Shown here one piece after another: positions 52,851-61,202 of a stretch of 64,000 bases of DNA; position 1 is the first letter of the stretch; the number at the start of each line of letters is the position of its first letter. The position numbers and the translations under genes are program-made. The DNA lies in contig CAKSAN010000004.1 of assembly GCA_934436435.1 (NCBI GenBank), positions 124,001-188,000 on the forward strand, in the 5' to 3' direction. A model generated the notes under the pieces. The model was given only the letters and a program-made list of their open reading frames with translations, made no database searches and was not told where the DNA came from. The stretch comes from an uncultured Acetatifactor sp. GTDB lineage: Bacteria > Bacillota > Clostridia > Lachnospirales > Lachnospiraceae.

Positions 52851-53627
52851 TTGCATATGCATATATTTTCTGTGAAAGCAGTAATCGGATGGCTTGGAAT
52901 GAAGAGAGTACTGGCAGGAATTCTGGTCTTTGATATGGTCATGGGAATGTTGTGCCTGATGGTGGGGATAAAGCAGGAGGAAAGGGCGAAACAATGGGAA
53001 ATACATGAGGAGACGACATCCGACTCCCGGGAAGCAGCGGCAGGAAGTGTCGTCTGTGAGGAGGAAGAGGTGGCAAAGAAGATTGCTCTGACTTTTGATG
53101 ACGGACCCCATCCGAAATATACGGAGCAACTGTTGGATGGACTAAAAGAGCGGAATGTGACAGTTACTTTTTTCGTGACCGGAGAGAATGCGCAGAATTA
53201 TCCCGATATTATCCGCCGGGAACAGGAGGAGGGACATCTCATCGGCAACCATACCTACAGTCACATACAGCTTACTTCCCGCAACAGGGAAACCTTCCGG
53301 GAGGAACTGGTGAAGACCAATGAGATTCTGGAGGACATCACCGGGGAGAAAGTAAGTTTTGTCCGTCCTCCCTACGGAAGCTGGGACAAGAGTTTCGAAA
53401 AGGAACTGAACATGTTCCCGGTACTGTGGAATATCGATCCTCTGGACTGGTGTTCCCATAATGCGGAATGTATTGCGGCCAAGGTAGTGGAGAAAGCAGG
53501 AGACGGGGACATCATTTTAATGCACGATTATTACGATACTTCCGTCACCGCTGCACTGGAAGTGGTGGATGCTCTGCAAAAAAAAGGCTTTCAGTTCGTG
53601 ACGGTGGAGGAGATCCTGTTTGACTGA
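52851..53627 (+). CDS. Polysaccharide deacetylase (NodB homology)
   Basis: About 258 residues. The start is uncertain: a strong AGGAGG (52834-52839) precedes TTG 52842 (2 nt away) and TTG 52851 (11 nt); ATG 52857 and ATG 52899 are also in frame. One membrane helix (about residues 18-40) anchors the enzyme outside the cell. NodB motifs: TFDDGPHP with the catalytic Asp pair, HTYSH metal site, RPPYGSWD, and ILMHDYYDTS. It probably removes N-acetyl groups from peptidoglycan or another surface glycan. Confidence 0.88.
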   Translation: MHMHIFSVKAVIGWLGMKRVLAGILVFDMVMGMLCLMVGIKQEERAKQWEIHEETTSDSREAAAGSVVCEEEEVAKKIALTFDDGPHPKYTEQLLDGLKERNVTVTFFVTGENAQNYPDIIRREQEEGHLIGNHTYSHIQLTSRNRETFREELVKTNEILEDITGEKVSFVRPPYGSWDKSFEKELNMFPVLWNIDPLDWCSHNAECIAAKVVEKAGDGDIILMHDYYDTSVTAALEVVDALQKKGFQFVTVEEILFD

Positions 53628-53716
53628 ACTCCGCATTATTGCAAGAGGGAAGTCTCCTATGCGGTACCTGAGGAAACGGATCCCGGAAATGGAATCGTAA
53701 AAAAGCAAAAATAGCC

Positions 53717-53746
53717 TTGCATCGTACATCGATGTGCGGATATAAT
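53717..53746 (+). promoter_or_regulatory. Promoter of the LytTR regulator gene
   Basis: TTGCAT (53717-53722), 18 bp spacer, TATAAT (53741-53746). Confidence 0.65.
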
Positions 53747-53830
53747 TATCGTAGTAAATGTGAAAAACATGTCAGGACAAGTACGATAAAACAAATGAGC
53801 TGTTACGGTAGATGCAGCAGGGAAAGATAA

Positions 53831-54568
53831 ATGATTAAGATAGCTTTTTGTGACGATGATCTGTCGGTACTGAAGGAACTCAGCATTTTAACGGACAGAT
53901 ACCGGGTAGAAAGAAATCAGGATATTGTCTATGCAGCGTTTCACAGTCCTCTGGAACTGTTGGCGGAAGTGGGGCGCGGAAGCGGACTGGATATTATATT
54001 TTTGGATGTAATCATGCCGGGGCAGGATGGAATCAGCACCGCCAGAGAGATTAGAAGGTACAATACTTCGGTAAAGATCATATATCTGACTTCCTCTGCG
54101 GAGTATGCCGTGGATTCCTATTCGGTGGGAGCCTATTTTTACCAGATAAAACCCATCTGGCAGGAGAGTTTTTACCGCCTGATGGATTCGGTGATCTCCG
54201 AATGTCACAAAGATGAGGAGAAAAGTCTGATTCTGCGCGGCAAAACGGGAATTGCCAGACTGGATCTGGACAAGCTGCAATACTGTGAGGTGACAGGGCG
54301 AACCTTATTGTTTCACCGGAAGGACGGGGAGACGTTGGACAGCATCGGTAAACTGGACGATCTGAGCGAACAATTAAAGGGCTATGACTGCTTCGTACGA
54401 TGCCACCGGTCATATCTGATTAATATGGATTATGTGCAAAGCATTTCCAACAAGGCCATCACCATGTCGGACGGCACACAGATTCCGATTCCCCACGGAA
54501 AATATTCCGAACTGAAGGATAAATTTTTTGCCTATTTCTTTCACAAAAAACAGACATTTCTTGCATGA
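53831..54568 (+). CDS. LytTR-family response regulator
   Basis: 245 residues. Receiver domain (1-120) with IAFCDDDLSVL, the acceptor Asp near 58 in IIFLDVIMPGQDG and Lys in FYQIKPIWQ; LytTR DNA-binding domain (about 140-240) with LDKLQYCEVTGRTLLFH and FVRCHRSYLINMDYVQSI. AgrA/LytR-type regulators control surface, peptide or wall genes. No histidine kinase partner lies beside it, so it is an orphan here. Flanked by a deacetylase and a LemA-like gene. Confidence 0.9.
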   Translation: MIKIAFCDDDLSVLKELSILTDRYRVERNQDIVYAAFHSPLELLAEVGRGSGLDIIFLDVIMPGQDGISTAREIRRYNTSVKIIYLTSSAEYAVDSYSVGAYFYQIKPIWQESFYRLMDSVISECHKDEEKSLILRGKTGIARLDLDKLQYCEVTGRTLLFHRKDGETLDSIGKLDDLSEQLKGYDCFVRCHRSYLINMDYVQSISNKAITMSDGTQIPIPHGKYSELKDKFFAYFFHKKQTFLA

Positions 54569-54592
54569 AACCACTCCAAAAAAGAGCGAAAG

Positions 54593-54624
54593 GACGACCG
54601 GAGAACTATGTTCCGGTCGTTTTA
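54593..54624 (+). terminator. Terminator of the LytTR gene
   Basis: ACGACCGGA (54593-54601) pairs with TCCGGTCGT (54612-54620), followed by TTTA. Confidence 0.85.
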
Positions 54625-54748
54625 TTACATATTTGGGTCGATTGGTGTCAAAAATGGTCGCTCTAAGGCAAAACAGGGTATAATAATCCATATACAACAG
54701 GAACATAAGTAATCAAAATGGAGAAATAAAAGGGGGAGGGATACAACA

Positions 54749-55273
54749 ATGGAAATTATGATTATTGTATTGCTACTGGTCTCTCTTTGGGGTGTTTGGA
54801 CATTATCCGTGCGGCGCAGGTTGGAAGCGCAGGAAATCAATATCCAGAATGCCCTGAATCAGATCCGGGTGCAGATCCTTGCGGAACAGGAAGCGCTGGC
54901 TGCCCTGACAGATCTTTTGGAAAAGGCGGCCGATATCGAAGATTGTAGGGAAATTAAGAGGCGGTTGGAACTGCTGCAAAAAGACAGCAGGGAAGAACAA
55001 CGGCCGGAGAAGGTGACAAAGCAACTGGAAGAATTATTGCAGCTGCGGGAAAACATCACAATGCTTTCGGAACAAATGCCCCTGTTACAGTCCGGGGAGA
55101 TCTATCAAAAGTACTGGAAAGCGGCAAACAGTTATGAACATATGGTGAGGACCAGCAGTCTGATCTATAACGATTCTGTAGAAAATTTCAACCGCATGCT
55201 CTGCAAGATGCCGGATCGGCTGGCAGCGGGAATCTGCGGATTCCGCCGGAAAAAATGTCTGGAGATCTTGTAG
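54749..55273 (+). CDS. LemA-like membrane protein
   Basis: 174 residues. One N-terminal membrane helix (3-20), then long helices with heptad character (NIQNALNQIRVQILAEQEALAALTDLLEKA) and a C-terminal block MVRTSSLIYNDSVENFNRMLCKMPDRLAAGICGFRRKKCLEIL that matches the LemA family ending (YN...V..FN.....P....A...GF). LemA proteins are envelope proteins of unclear function. This copy is divergent. TATAAT at 54679-54684 is a likely -10. Confidence 0.7.
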   Translation: MEIMIIVLLLVSLWGVWTLSVRRRLEAQEINIQNALNQIRVQILAEQEALAALTDLLEKAADIEDCREIKRRLELLQKDSREEQRPEKVTKQLEELLQLRENITMLSEQMPLLQSGEIYQKYWKAANSYEHMVRTSSLIYNDSVENFNRMLCKMPDRLAAGICGFRRKKCLEIL

Positions 55274-55378
55274 GTATGCCCGATCTGTAGCAGGTGTGAT
55301 CATCCGCAGACAGAGAAAATTTAATCTCTAAAAGAGAAAAAAGTGTAAAGATTATGTAAAAAATGGATATATTTTAAA

Positions 55379-55407
55379 TTGACGAGCACATGGCTGTCGG
55401 ATATACT
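55379..55407 (+). promoter_or_regulatory. Promoter of the REC-GGDEF gene
   Basis: TTGACG (55379-55384), 17 bp spacer, TATACT (55402-55407). ATGGCTGTC (55390-55398) inside the spacer is exactly inverted as GACAGCCAT (55454-55462) at the start codon. Confidence 0.8.
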
Positions 55408-55460
55408 ATAAATGTATGGCGCCGATAACGATGTGATACGGAAAGCAGGATCTGACAGCC

Positions 55461-56783
55461 ATGAGCAGTTTACAAGAGAAAGAAACGTTATTAATCGTTG
55501 ATGATTCAAAATTTCAAAGAGTGGTGATCAGACAGTCTCTCGGGGAGTATTTTAACTTCGCAGAGGCTGTTTCCGGTGAAGAATGTCTGAAGATCATGGA
55601 GAAGGAAAGTGATGCCATTGATCTGGTGCTGCTGGATCTGGTCATGCCGGGAATCGATGGCTTTGAAGTGCTGCGCCGCAGGCAGACCATGGAAGGATTC
55701 AAAGACACACCGGTCATCGTTCTTACGAATACGGAGTCTGTATCTTCCCAGTCGGAAGCTTTTGCAATGGGAGCCGATGAGTTTATCATCAAGCCGGTAG
55801 ATGCCCGCATCGCACTTTCCCGTATCAACAATACGCTGGGTGTAAAACGCAGACTGCAGCACAGCCGGGACGAGCAGAAGGCCTGGAAGACCCGGTCACA
55901 GATCGATGAAATGACCAGTCTTCTTAATAAAATGACGGTGGAGAAGCTCATAACGAAGACATTGACAGACCATGAAGACGGGCTGCACGCCCTCATGGTA
56001 ATAGATATTGATAACTTTAAGTCCATAAATGATGTCTACGGACATACTATGGGAGATCATGTCATCAACGTGATCGCGGGGGTGATTTCTTCACAGTTCC
56101 GCAGTACTGATTATGTGGGACGTATCGGAGGGGATGAATTCTCGGTATTAATGGCAGATATTCCTTCTAAGGAGATCGCAATGATCAAGGCGGAGAATCT
56201 GGTCAGCCTTGTAAAATACAAGGAGAATCTGTCCATACCGGATAATATCTCCATCAGTGTGGGAATGACTTTCTCTGAGCCGGAGGATCATTGCTATGAT
56301 GATCTCGCGGCAAAAGCAGATCAGGCACTGTATGTATCCAAAAAGTCCGGCAAGGGCCGTTACAGTGTATTCGGTGAGGAAAATCAGGCGACGGATGATA
56401 AATTGCAGGTTCTTGTATGGTCCGATTCCCGAAATGTTACCAGTATGATAGAATTTGCCATGCCGGATTTTGTACATTTGAAGACGATGTCCTCGGTGGA
56501 AGAAATCAGAGCGTGTATGGGAGAAGAGACCGGCGAAGATATTCTGGCACTGTTCGTGGATGTGTCGGAGGAAGAGGACGGAGGACAGGCACGTTGGCAG
56601 GAACTTCGTGGCTTGCAGGGGGAAAATGAGATCTCTATGATCGCAATCTGCAGAGAGGGGAACCTGAAACAGATGAAATGCGCTTTGGAGACGGAAGGGA
56701 TCCGGGATCTTCTGCTGGCTCCGTTGGAAGCGAATGCGCTGAAGCGGCGAATGAAGATCTGGATGCAAAATTGCATCTTGTGA
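55461..56783 (+). CDS. Response regulator with GGDEF diguanylate cyclase domain and C-terminal REC-like domain
   Basis: 440 residues. Receiver (1-125: LLIVDDSKFQR, acceptor Asp near 55 in LVLLDLVMPGIDG, Lys in FIIKPVD), GGDEF domain (about 140-300: DEMTSLLNKMTVEKLI, MVIDIDNFKSINDVYGH, intact RIGGDEFSVLM), and a third domain (about 310-440) with the size and beta/alpha order of a receiver but no clear acceptor Asp. It should make cyclic di-GMP when phosphorylated. No kinase gene is adjacent. Confidence 0.9.
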   Translation: MSSLQEKETLLIVDDSKFQRVVIRQSLGEYFNFAEAVSGEECLKIMEKESDAIDLVLLDLVMPGIDGFEVLRRRQTMEGFKDTPVIVLTNTESVSSQSEAFAMGADEFIIKPVDARIALSRINNTLGVKRRLQHSRDEQKAWKTRSQIDEMTSLLNKMTVEKLITKTLTDHEDGLHALMVIDIDNFKSINDVYGHTMGDHVINVIAGVISSQFRSTDYVGRIGGDEFSVLMADIPSKEIAMIKAENLVSLVKYKENLSIPDNISISVGMTFSEPEDHCYDDLAAKADQALYVSKKSGKGRYSVFGEENQATDDKLQVLVWSDSRNVTSMIEFAMPDFVHLKTMSSVEEIRACMGEETGEDILALFVDVSEEEDGGQARWQELRGLQGENEISMIAICREGNLKQMKCALETEGIRDLLLAPLEANALKRRMKIWMQNCIL

Positions 56784-56799
56784 TAAAGTTTGTTATAAT
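56771..56799 (+). promoter_or_regulatory. Promoter of rarA
   Basis: TTGCAT (56771-56776), 17 bp spacer, TATAAT (56794-56799); the -35 lies inside the end of the previous gene. Confidence 0.7.
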
Positions 56800-56871
56800 T
56801 GACTGGAGCATATCATAGAATGTGCTTCAGTCTTTTTGTATTTTTGCAATAGGAACAGAGGATGTAACACT

Positions 56872-58218
56872 ATGGATTTGTTTGAATATATGAGAAACAC
56901 CAATATGGAAAGGGAAGCGCCGCTGGCGGCCAGAATGCGTCCCAGAACTCTGGATGAAGTCGTAGGGCAGGAACACATCATCGGCAAGGACAAGCTTCTG
57001 TACCGTGCCATCAAGGCGGACAAGATCAGTTCCATCATTTTCTACGGACCGCCCGGTACCGGCAAGACGACGCTGGCGAAAGTCATTGCCAATACCACCA
57101 GCGCGGAATTTCAGCAGATCAACGCCACGGTAGCGGGCAAAAAGGATATGGAAGAAGTGGTGGCGAAGGCGAAGGAACTACAAGGAATGTACGGGAAGCG
57201 TACGATCCTGTTCATCGACGAGATCCATCGTTTCAATAAGGGCCAGCAGGATTATCTGCTCCCGTATGTGGAGGACGGTACCATCATCCTCATCGGAGCA
57301 ACCACGGAGAATCCCTATTTTGAGGTAAACGGGGCTTTGATCTCCCGCTCGGTGATCTTTGAATTAAAACCAATTCCGAAGGAAGCCATCAAAGAGCTTT
57401 TAAAAAAGGCGGTCTACGATACGGACCGAGGCATGGGAGCCTACAATGGCACCATAGATGAGGATGCGCTGGATTTTCTGGCGGATATTTCCGGGGGCGA
57501 TGCCAGACATGCGCTGAATGCCATTGAACTTGGCATCATGACCACGGAACCCGGAGCAGATGGGAAGATCCATATTACTCTGGATGTGGCACAGCAGTGT
57601 ATCCAGAAGAGAGCGGCGAGATACGATAAAAACGGTGACAACCACTACGATACGATCTCCGCATTTATCAAAAGCATGCGAGGGTCCGATCCGGATGCGG
57701 CGGTCTATTATCTGGCAAGGATGCTGAATGCGGGCGAGAGTGTGACTTTTATTGCCAGACGTATTATGATCTGCGCGTCTGAGGATGTGGGCAATGCGGA
57801 TCCGCAGGCACTGGTGGTGGCGGTGAATGCTTCACTGGCGGTGGAGCGGGTAGGCATGCCGGAGGCCCAGATCATTCTGGCGCAGGCAGTGACCTATATT
57901 GCCACGGCGCCTAAGAGCAATCGCAGCTGTGAAGCGATATTTCAGGCAATGCAGGAGGTGCAGGCCACCGGAGACCTGCCGATTCCGACGCATTTGCAGG
58001 ACGCACATTATAAAGGAGCAGCAAAATTGGGACACGGAACAGGATATAAATATGCACATGATTATCCGAATGACTATGTGGAACAGCAGTATCTGCCCTA
58101 TGAATTAAGCGGCAGAGAGTTCTACCAGCCTTCGGGGAACGGCTACGAAGTGAAGATCCGGGAGCATATGGCAAGGATCAAAAAAGAAGCCGCGGAGGCT
58201 TCTTCGGAAGAATCATAG
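56872..58218 (+). CDS. rarA: Replication-associated recombination protein RarA (MgsA)
   Basis: 448 residues from ATG 56872 (MDLFEYMRNTN is the usual family start). AAA+ ATPase with PLAARMRPRTLDEVVGQEHI, Walker A GPPGTGKTT near 60, Walker B TILFIDEIHRFNKGQQD, sensor TTENPYFEVNGALISRS, then the C-terminal helical region (MRGSDPDAAVYYLARMLNAGES, TGDLPIPTHLQDAHYKGAAKLGHG). It acts at stalled replication forks with SSB. Confidence 0.94.
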   Translation: MDLFEYMRNTNMEREAPLAARMRPRTLDEVVGQEHIIGKDKLLYRAIKADKISSIIFYGPPGTGKTTLAKVIANTTSAEFQQINATVAGKKDMEEVVAKAKELQGMYGKRTILFIDEIHRFNKGQQDYLLPYVEDGTIILIGATTENPYFEVNGALISRSVIFELKPIPKEAIKELLKKAVYDTDRGMGAYNGTIDEDALDFLADISGGDARHALNAIELGIMTTEPGADGKIHITLDVAQQCIQKRAARYDKNGDNHYDTISAFIKSMRGSDPDAAVYYLARMLNAGESVTFIARRIMICASEDVGNADPQALVVAVNASLAVERVGMPEAQIILAQAVTYIATAPKSNRSCEAIFQAMQEVQATGDLPIPTHLQDAHYKGAAKLGHGTGYKYAHDYPNDYVEQQYLPYELSGREFYQPSGNGYEVKIREHMARIKKEAAEASSEES

Positions 58219-58245
58219 GAATCATAAAATATAGAATGGTAAGTT

Positions 58246-58292
58246 CAAATACCTAATCACGGAATCAGAATAACTCCGTAATCAGGTATTTG
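58246..58292. terminator. Bidirectional terminator between rarA and the DUF4364 gene
   Basis: CAAATACCT (58246-58254) pairs with AGGTATTTG (58284-58292), and ACGGA with TCCGT inside. The right arm contains the end of the minus-strand gene. Confidence 0.75.
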
Positions 58293-58780
58293 TAAATTTC
58301 CTGATTTTTCTTCTGCCAGTTGTCGCAGATAGCGGCAGCGGTCTCTTCCACGGGAACGGACAGGGTGATGTCCACCAGGTTGATGCCGCGGTCCTTGGCC
58401 ACCAGATGCGCCTCGTATTCGCCGGAGGTGGATTTGTAATAATCCCCCAGCACGGAGACTTCGTTACGCAGGGTAAACTCATTTTCCTGAAAATAGGTGT
58501 CGATCTCCTGTTTGATGGTATCGCCGATGCGGTTCCCGAAGAAATTCAATGTCTCTTTTCCCTCGGGAGTGATAGACAGGTGAGTCCGGTTGCGAATGGA
58601 CTGGGTGGCGATCATGCCGGCATCCGTCAGCTCGTTGATGACCTGTTGCAGGGTCAGGAAGTTCGTGTATTCTTTGCCGAGGATAAAATCACTGACCTGG
58701 GCGGTGGTGAGGGGGAAAGTAACACGGTTCAGCATATAGAGAACAATGAGTTTATACAGGGTAAGCGGATCTTGTAACAT
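58265..58780 (-). CDS. DUF4364 family protein
   Basis: 171 residues from ATG 58780, where relatives start (MLQDPLTLYKLIVLYML). N-terminal winged-helix-like segment (about 1-85: LTTAQVSDFILGKEYTNFLTLQQVINELTDAGMI, RNRTHLSITPEGKETLNFF) and a C-terminal alpha/beta part. Possibly a transcription regulator of the Clostridia; targets unknown. Encoded just after the radical SAM gene. Confidence 0.82.
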   Translation of the reverse strand: MLQDPLTLYKLIVLYMLNRVTFPLTTAQVSDFILGKEYTNFLTLQQVINELTDAGMIATQSIRNRTHLSITPEGKETLNFFGNRIGDTIKQEIDTYFQENEFTLRNEVSVLGDYYKSTSGEYEAHLVAKDRGINLVDITLSVPVEETAAAICDNWQKKNQEIYKYLITELF

Positions 58781-58820
58781 AATGTGATAACAGCCTTTCC
58801 GATGTCTATTTATATCTATC

Positions 58821-59777
58821 TTATATTTCATACAGGTCACCCTGACGGATGCCCTGTTCTTTCATACGGTGGTGCAGTGAGTTCAGGACTTTTCGTTTGT
58901 CCAGACTCCATTTCGGGGCAATCAGCAGATCTTTTGGTCCGTCGCCGGTGACCCGGTGGATCACCATATCCGGGGACAGATGGGCGAGACAGGAGATGAG
59001 CAGATCTAGATAATGTTCCAAAGTCAACACCTCAAATGTTCCCGCTTCATAGTCCTCCGCCAGATCGGTATTTTTTAACACATGCAATAACTGCAATTTG
59101 ACACCGAAAGGAGCAATGCGGTTCAGGTACTGTATGGTCTGAAGCACCTGTTCGTCGGTCTCTCCGGGAAGCCCCAGAATCGTGTGGACGATACAGGCAA
59201 TTTCCAGTGCTTTCAGATCGGCACAGGCTTTTTCAAAGCAGGAAAGGGGATAGCCTCTGCGGATATAGCGGGCGGTCTCTTCATGGATCGTCTGCAATCC
59301 CAGCTCGATCCACAGGAATTTTTCAGGATATTCCTCTTTTAATTCTGCAAGCAGAGCCAGCACTTCCGGTCCCAGACAATCCGGTCTGGTGGCAATGGAG
59401 ATGCCGCAGACTTTCGGATGGTCCAGAGCAGAACGATACACCTCTTCCAGATAGGGGAGGGGTGCGTAAGTGTTGGTATATGCCTGAAAATAGGCGATCA
59501 GGTCATGACCGGTCACTTTGTCGCCGAAGCCGGCCATACCTTCCGCAAGCTGTTCTTCCATGGTCTTCCCGGCTATGTCCACGGCAAAATCACCGCTGCC
59601 GCCCCGGCTACAGAAGATACAGCCCCGAGTGTCCAGGGTTCCGTCCCGATTGGGACAGGACATCCGGGCATTCAGGGCTATTTTATAGCATTTATGGTGA
59701 AATGTATTTTTACAATAGGAATCCAGAGAGTAGTAAGGCTTACCGTGCCAGTCTCTCGTAATGTCAGCGGAATACAT
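58821..59777 (-). CDS. TIGR01212-type radical SAM protein (YhcC-like)
   Basis: 318 residues. The cluster Cys are in MSCPNRDGTLDTRGCIFC near 40-57, a spacing different from the common CxxxCxxC and typical of the TIGR01212 group. Later motifs IATRPDCLGPEVL, WIELGLQTIHEETARYIRRGY and HTILGLPGETDEQVLQTI fit the radical SAM barrel. In E. coli YhcC function is not fixed. The start overlaps the stop of the malic enzyme gene by one base, so the two are coupled. Confidence 0.88.
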   Translation of the reverse strand: MYSADITRDWHGKPYYSLDSYCKNTFHHKCYKIALNARMSCPNRDGTLDTRGCIFCSRGGSGDFAVDIAGKTMEEQLAEGMAGFGDKVTGHDLIAYFQAYTNTYAPLPYLEEVYRSALDHPKVCGISIATRPDCLGPEVLALLAELKEEYPEKFLWIELGLQTIHEETARYIRRGYPLSCFEKACADLKALEIACIVHTILGLPGETDEQVLQTIQYLNRIAPFGVKLQLLHVLKNTDLAEDYEAGTFEVLTLEHYLDLLISCLAHLSPDMVIHRVTGDGPKDLLIAPKWSLDKRKVLNSLHHRMKEQGIRQGDLYEI

Positions 59778-60928
59778 TAGCGGATATGGCTCTTGACGGC
59801 ATTGGCCACGACCTCGGCTACCTGAGGGTCGAAAGCTTCCGGCATGATGTTGTCATCTGAGAGCTTATCTTCGGGTACCAGACCGGCGATAGCTTCGGCG
59901 GCGGCCAGCTTCATCTCTTCGGTGATCTGGGTGGCGCGGCCTTCTAAAGCTCCCTTGAAGATACCGGGGAAAGCAACCACATTGTTCACCTGATTGGGGA
60001 AATCGCTGCGTCCGGTTCCTACGACACGGGCACCGGCAGCTTTGGCTGCATCCGGCATGATCTCGGGAACGGGGTTCGCCATGGCAAACAGGATGGAATC
60101 ATGATTCATGGAAGCCACCATCTCGGGAGTCACAATGTTCGGAGCGGAGACACCGATGAAGATGTCGGCATCCTTCAGGGCGTCGGCAAGAGTTCCGGTC
60201 TCATTATTCAGGTTGGTCACTTCGGTCATTTTCTGCTGCATCCAGTTCAGCCCCTCGGTATCCTTGGAGACGATACCTACCTTATCACACATGATGATGT
60301 TGGGGAAACCGTAGGTCAGAAGCAGCTTGGTAATAGCCACACCGGCGCTTCCGGCACCGTTTACTACCACGCGGCAGTCTTCCTTTTTCTTGCCGACCAC
60401 TTTCAGGGCATTGATGACACCGGCGAGGACGACGATAGCAGTACCGTGCTGGTCGTCATGGAATACGGGGATGTCAAGGATCTGCTTCAGGCGTTCCTCA
60501 ATCTCGAAGCAGCGGGGGGCGCTGATGTCTTCCAGATTGATGCCGCCGAAGCCGGGAGCCAGATAGGTCACGGCCTTGATGATCTCTTCGGTGTCCTGAG
60601 TATCCAGACAGATGGGTACGGCATTCACGTTGCCGAATTCTTTGAAGAGAACTGCCTTGCCTTCCATAACGGGCATGGCTGCATAGGGGCCGATGTTACC
60701 CAGACCCAAAACCGCGCTTCCGTCGGAGACAACGGCTACGGTGTTGGCTTTCATGGTGTATTTGTAGGCAGCTTCCTTGTCCTGGGCGATTACTTTGCAG
60801 GGCTCCGCAACACCGGGAGTATAAGCAATGGCCAGATCCTCGCGGGACTTGACAGGAGTCTTGGATACGGTCTCTAATTTGCCGTTCCATTTTTCATGCA
60901 TCAGTAACGCTTTTTCATTGGTCGTCAT
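59777..60928 (-). CDS. NAD(P)-dependent malic enzyme
   Basis: 383 residues, the short bacterial form without a phosphotransacetylase domain. Catalytic Tyr and Lys regions are DLAIAYTPGVAEPCKVIAQ and PVMEGKAVLFKEFG; metal site FEIEERL and HDDQHGTA; dinucleotide-binding VVNGAGSAGVAITKLL. It decarboxylates malate to pyruvate with reduction of NAD(P). Cofactor preference cannot be read safely. Confidence 0.93.
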   Translation of the reverse strand: MTTNEKALLMHEKWNGKLETVSKTPVKSREDLAIAYTPGVAEPCKVIAQDKEAAYKYTMKANTVAVVSDGSAVLGLGNIGPYAAMPVMEGKAVLFKEFGNVNAVPICLDTQDTEEIIKAVTYLAPGFGGINLEDISAPRCFEIEERLKQILDIPVFHDDQHGTAIVVLAGVINALKVVGKKKEDCRVVVNGAGSAGVAITKLLLTYGFPNIIMCDKVGIVSKDTEGLNWMQQKMTEVTNLNNETGTLADALKDADIFIGVSAPNIVTPEMVASMNHDSILFAMANPVPEIMPDAAKAAGARVVGTGRSDFPNQVNNVVAFPGIFKGALEGRATQITEEMKLAAAEAIAGLVPEDKLSDDNIMPEAFDPQVAEVVANAVKSHIR

Positions 60929-61081
60929 GACAATACCTCTCTTTTTACATAATCATGGATGGCCGGCCGGATAACGGATCCGGCAGACATAGATTAATGA
61001 TATAATAGAATCCATATCTTCGCAAGGACTTGTAAAAATAAAAAAATAATTTTGGGACTTCCTATTTTAGGAAAAATGTAT

Positions 61082-61087
61082 TATAAT
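61082..61087 (+). promoter_or_regulatory. -10 of the rho transcript
   Basis: TATAAT, 115 bp before the rho start codon; -35 unclear. The leader of about 110 nt is U-rich; no clear riboswitch is visible. Confidence 0.5.
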
Positions 61088-61202
61088 GGCTTCAGATGCA
61101 GTTTTAATATCTTTTTATTCAACTGACATGTCGAATGTAAATCGGATGTAATTCCCCTTAGTTAACAGTTTATAGGTAAATTTTATTCCATAGGAGGAGT
61201 AT

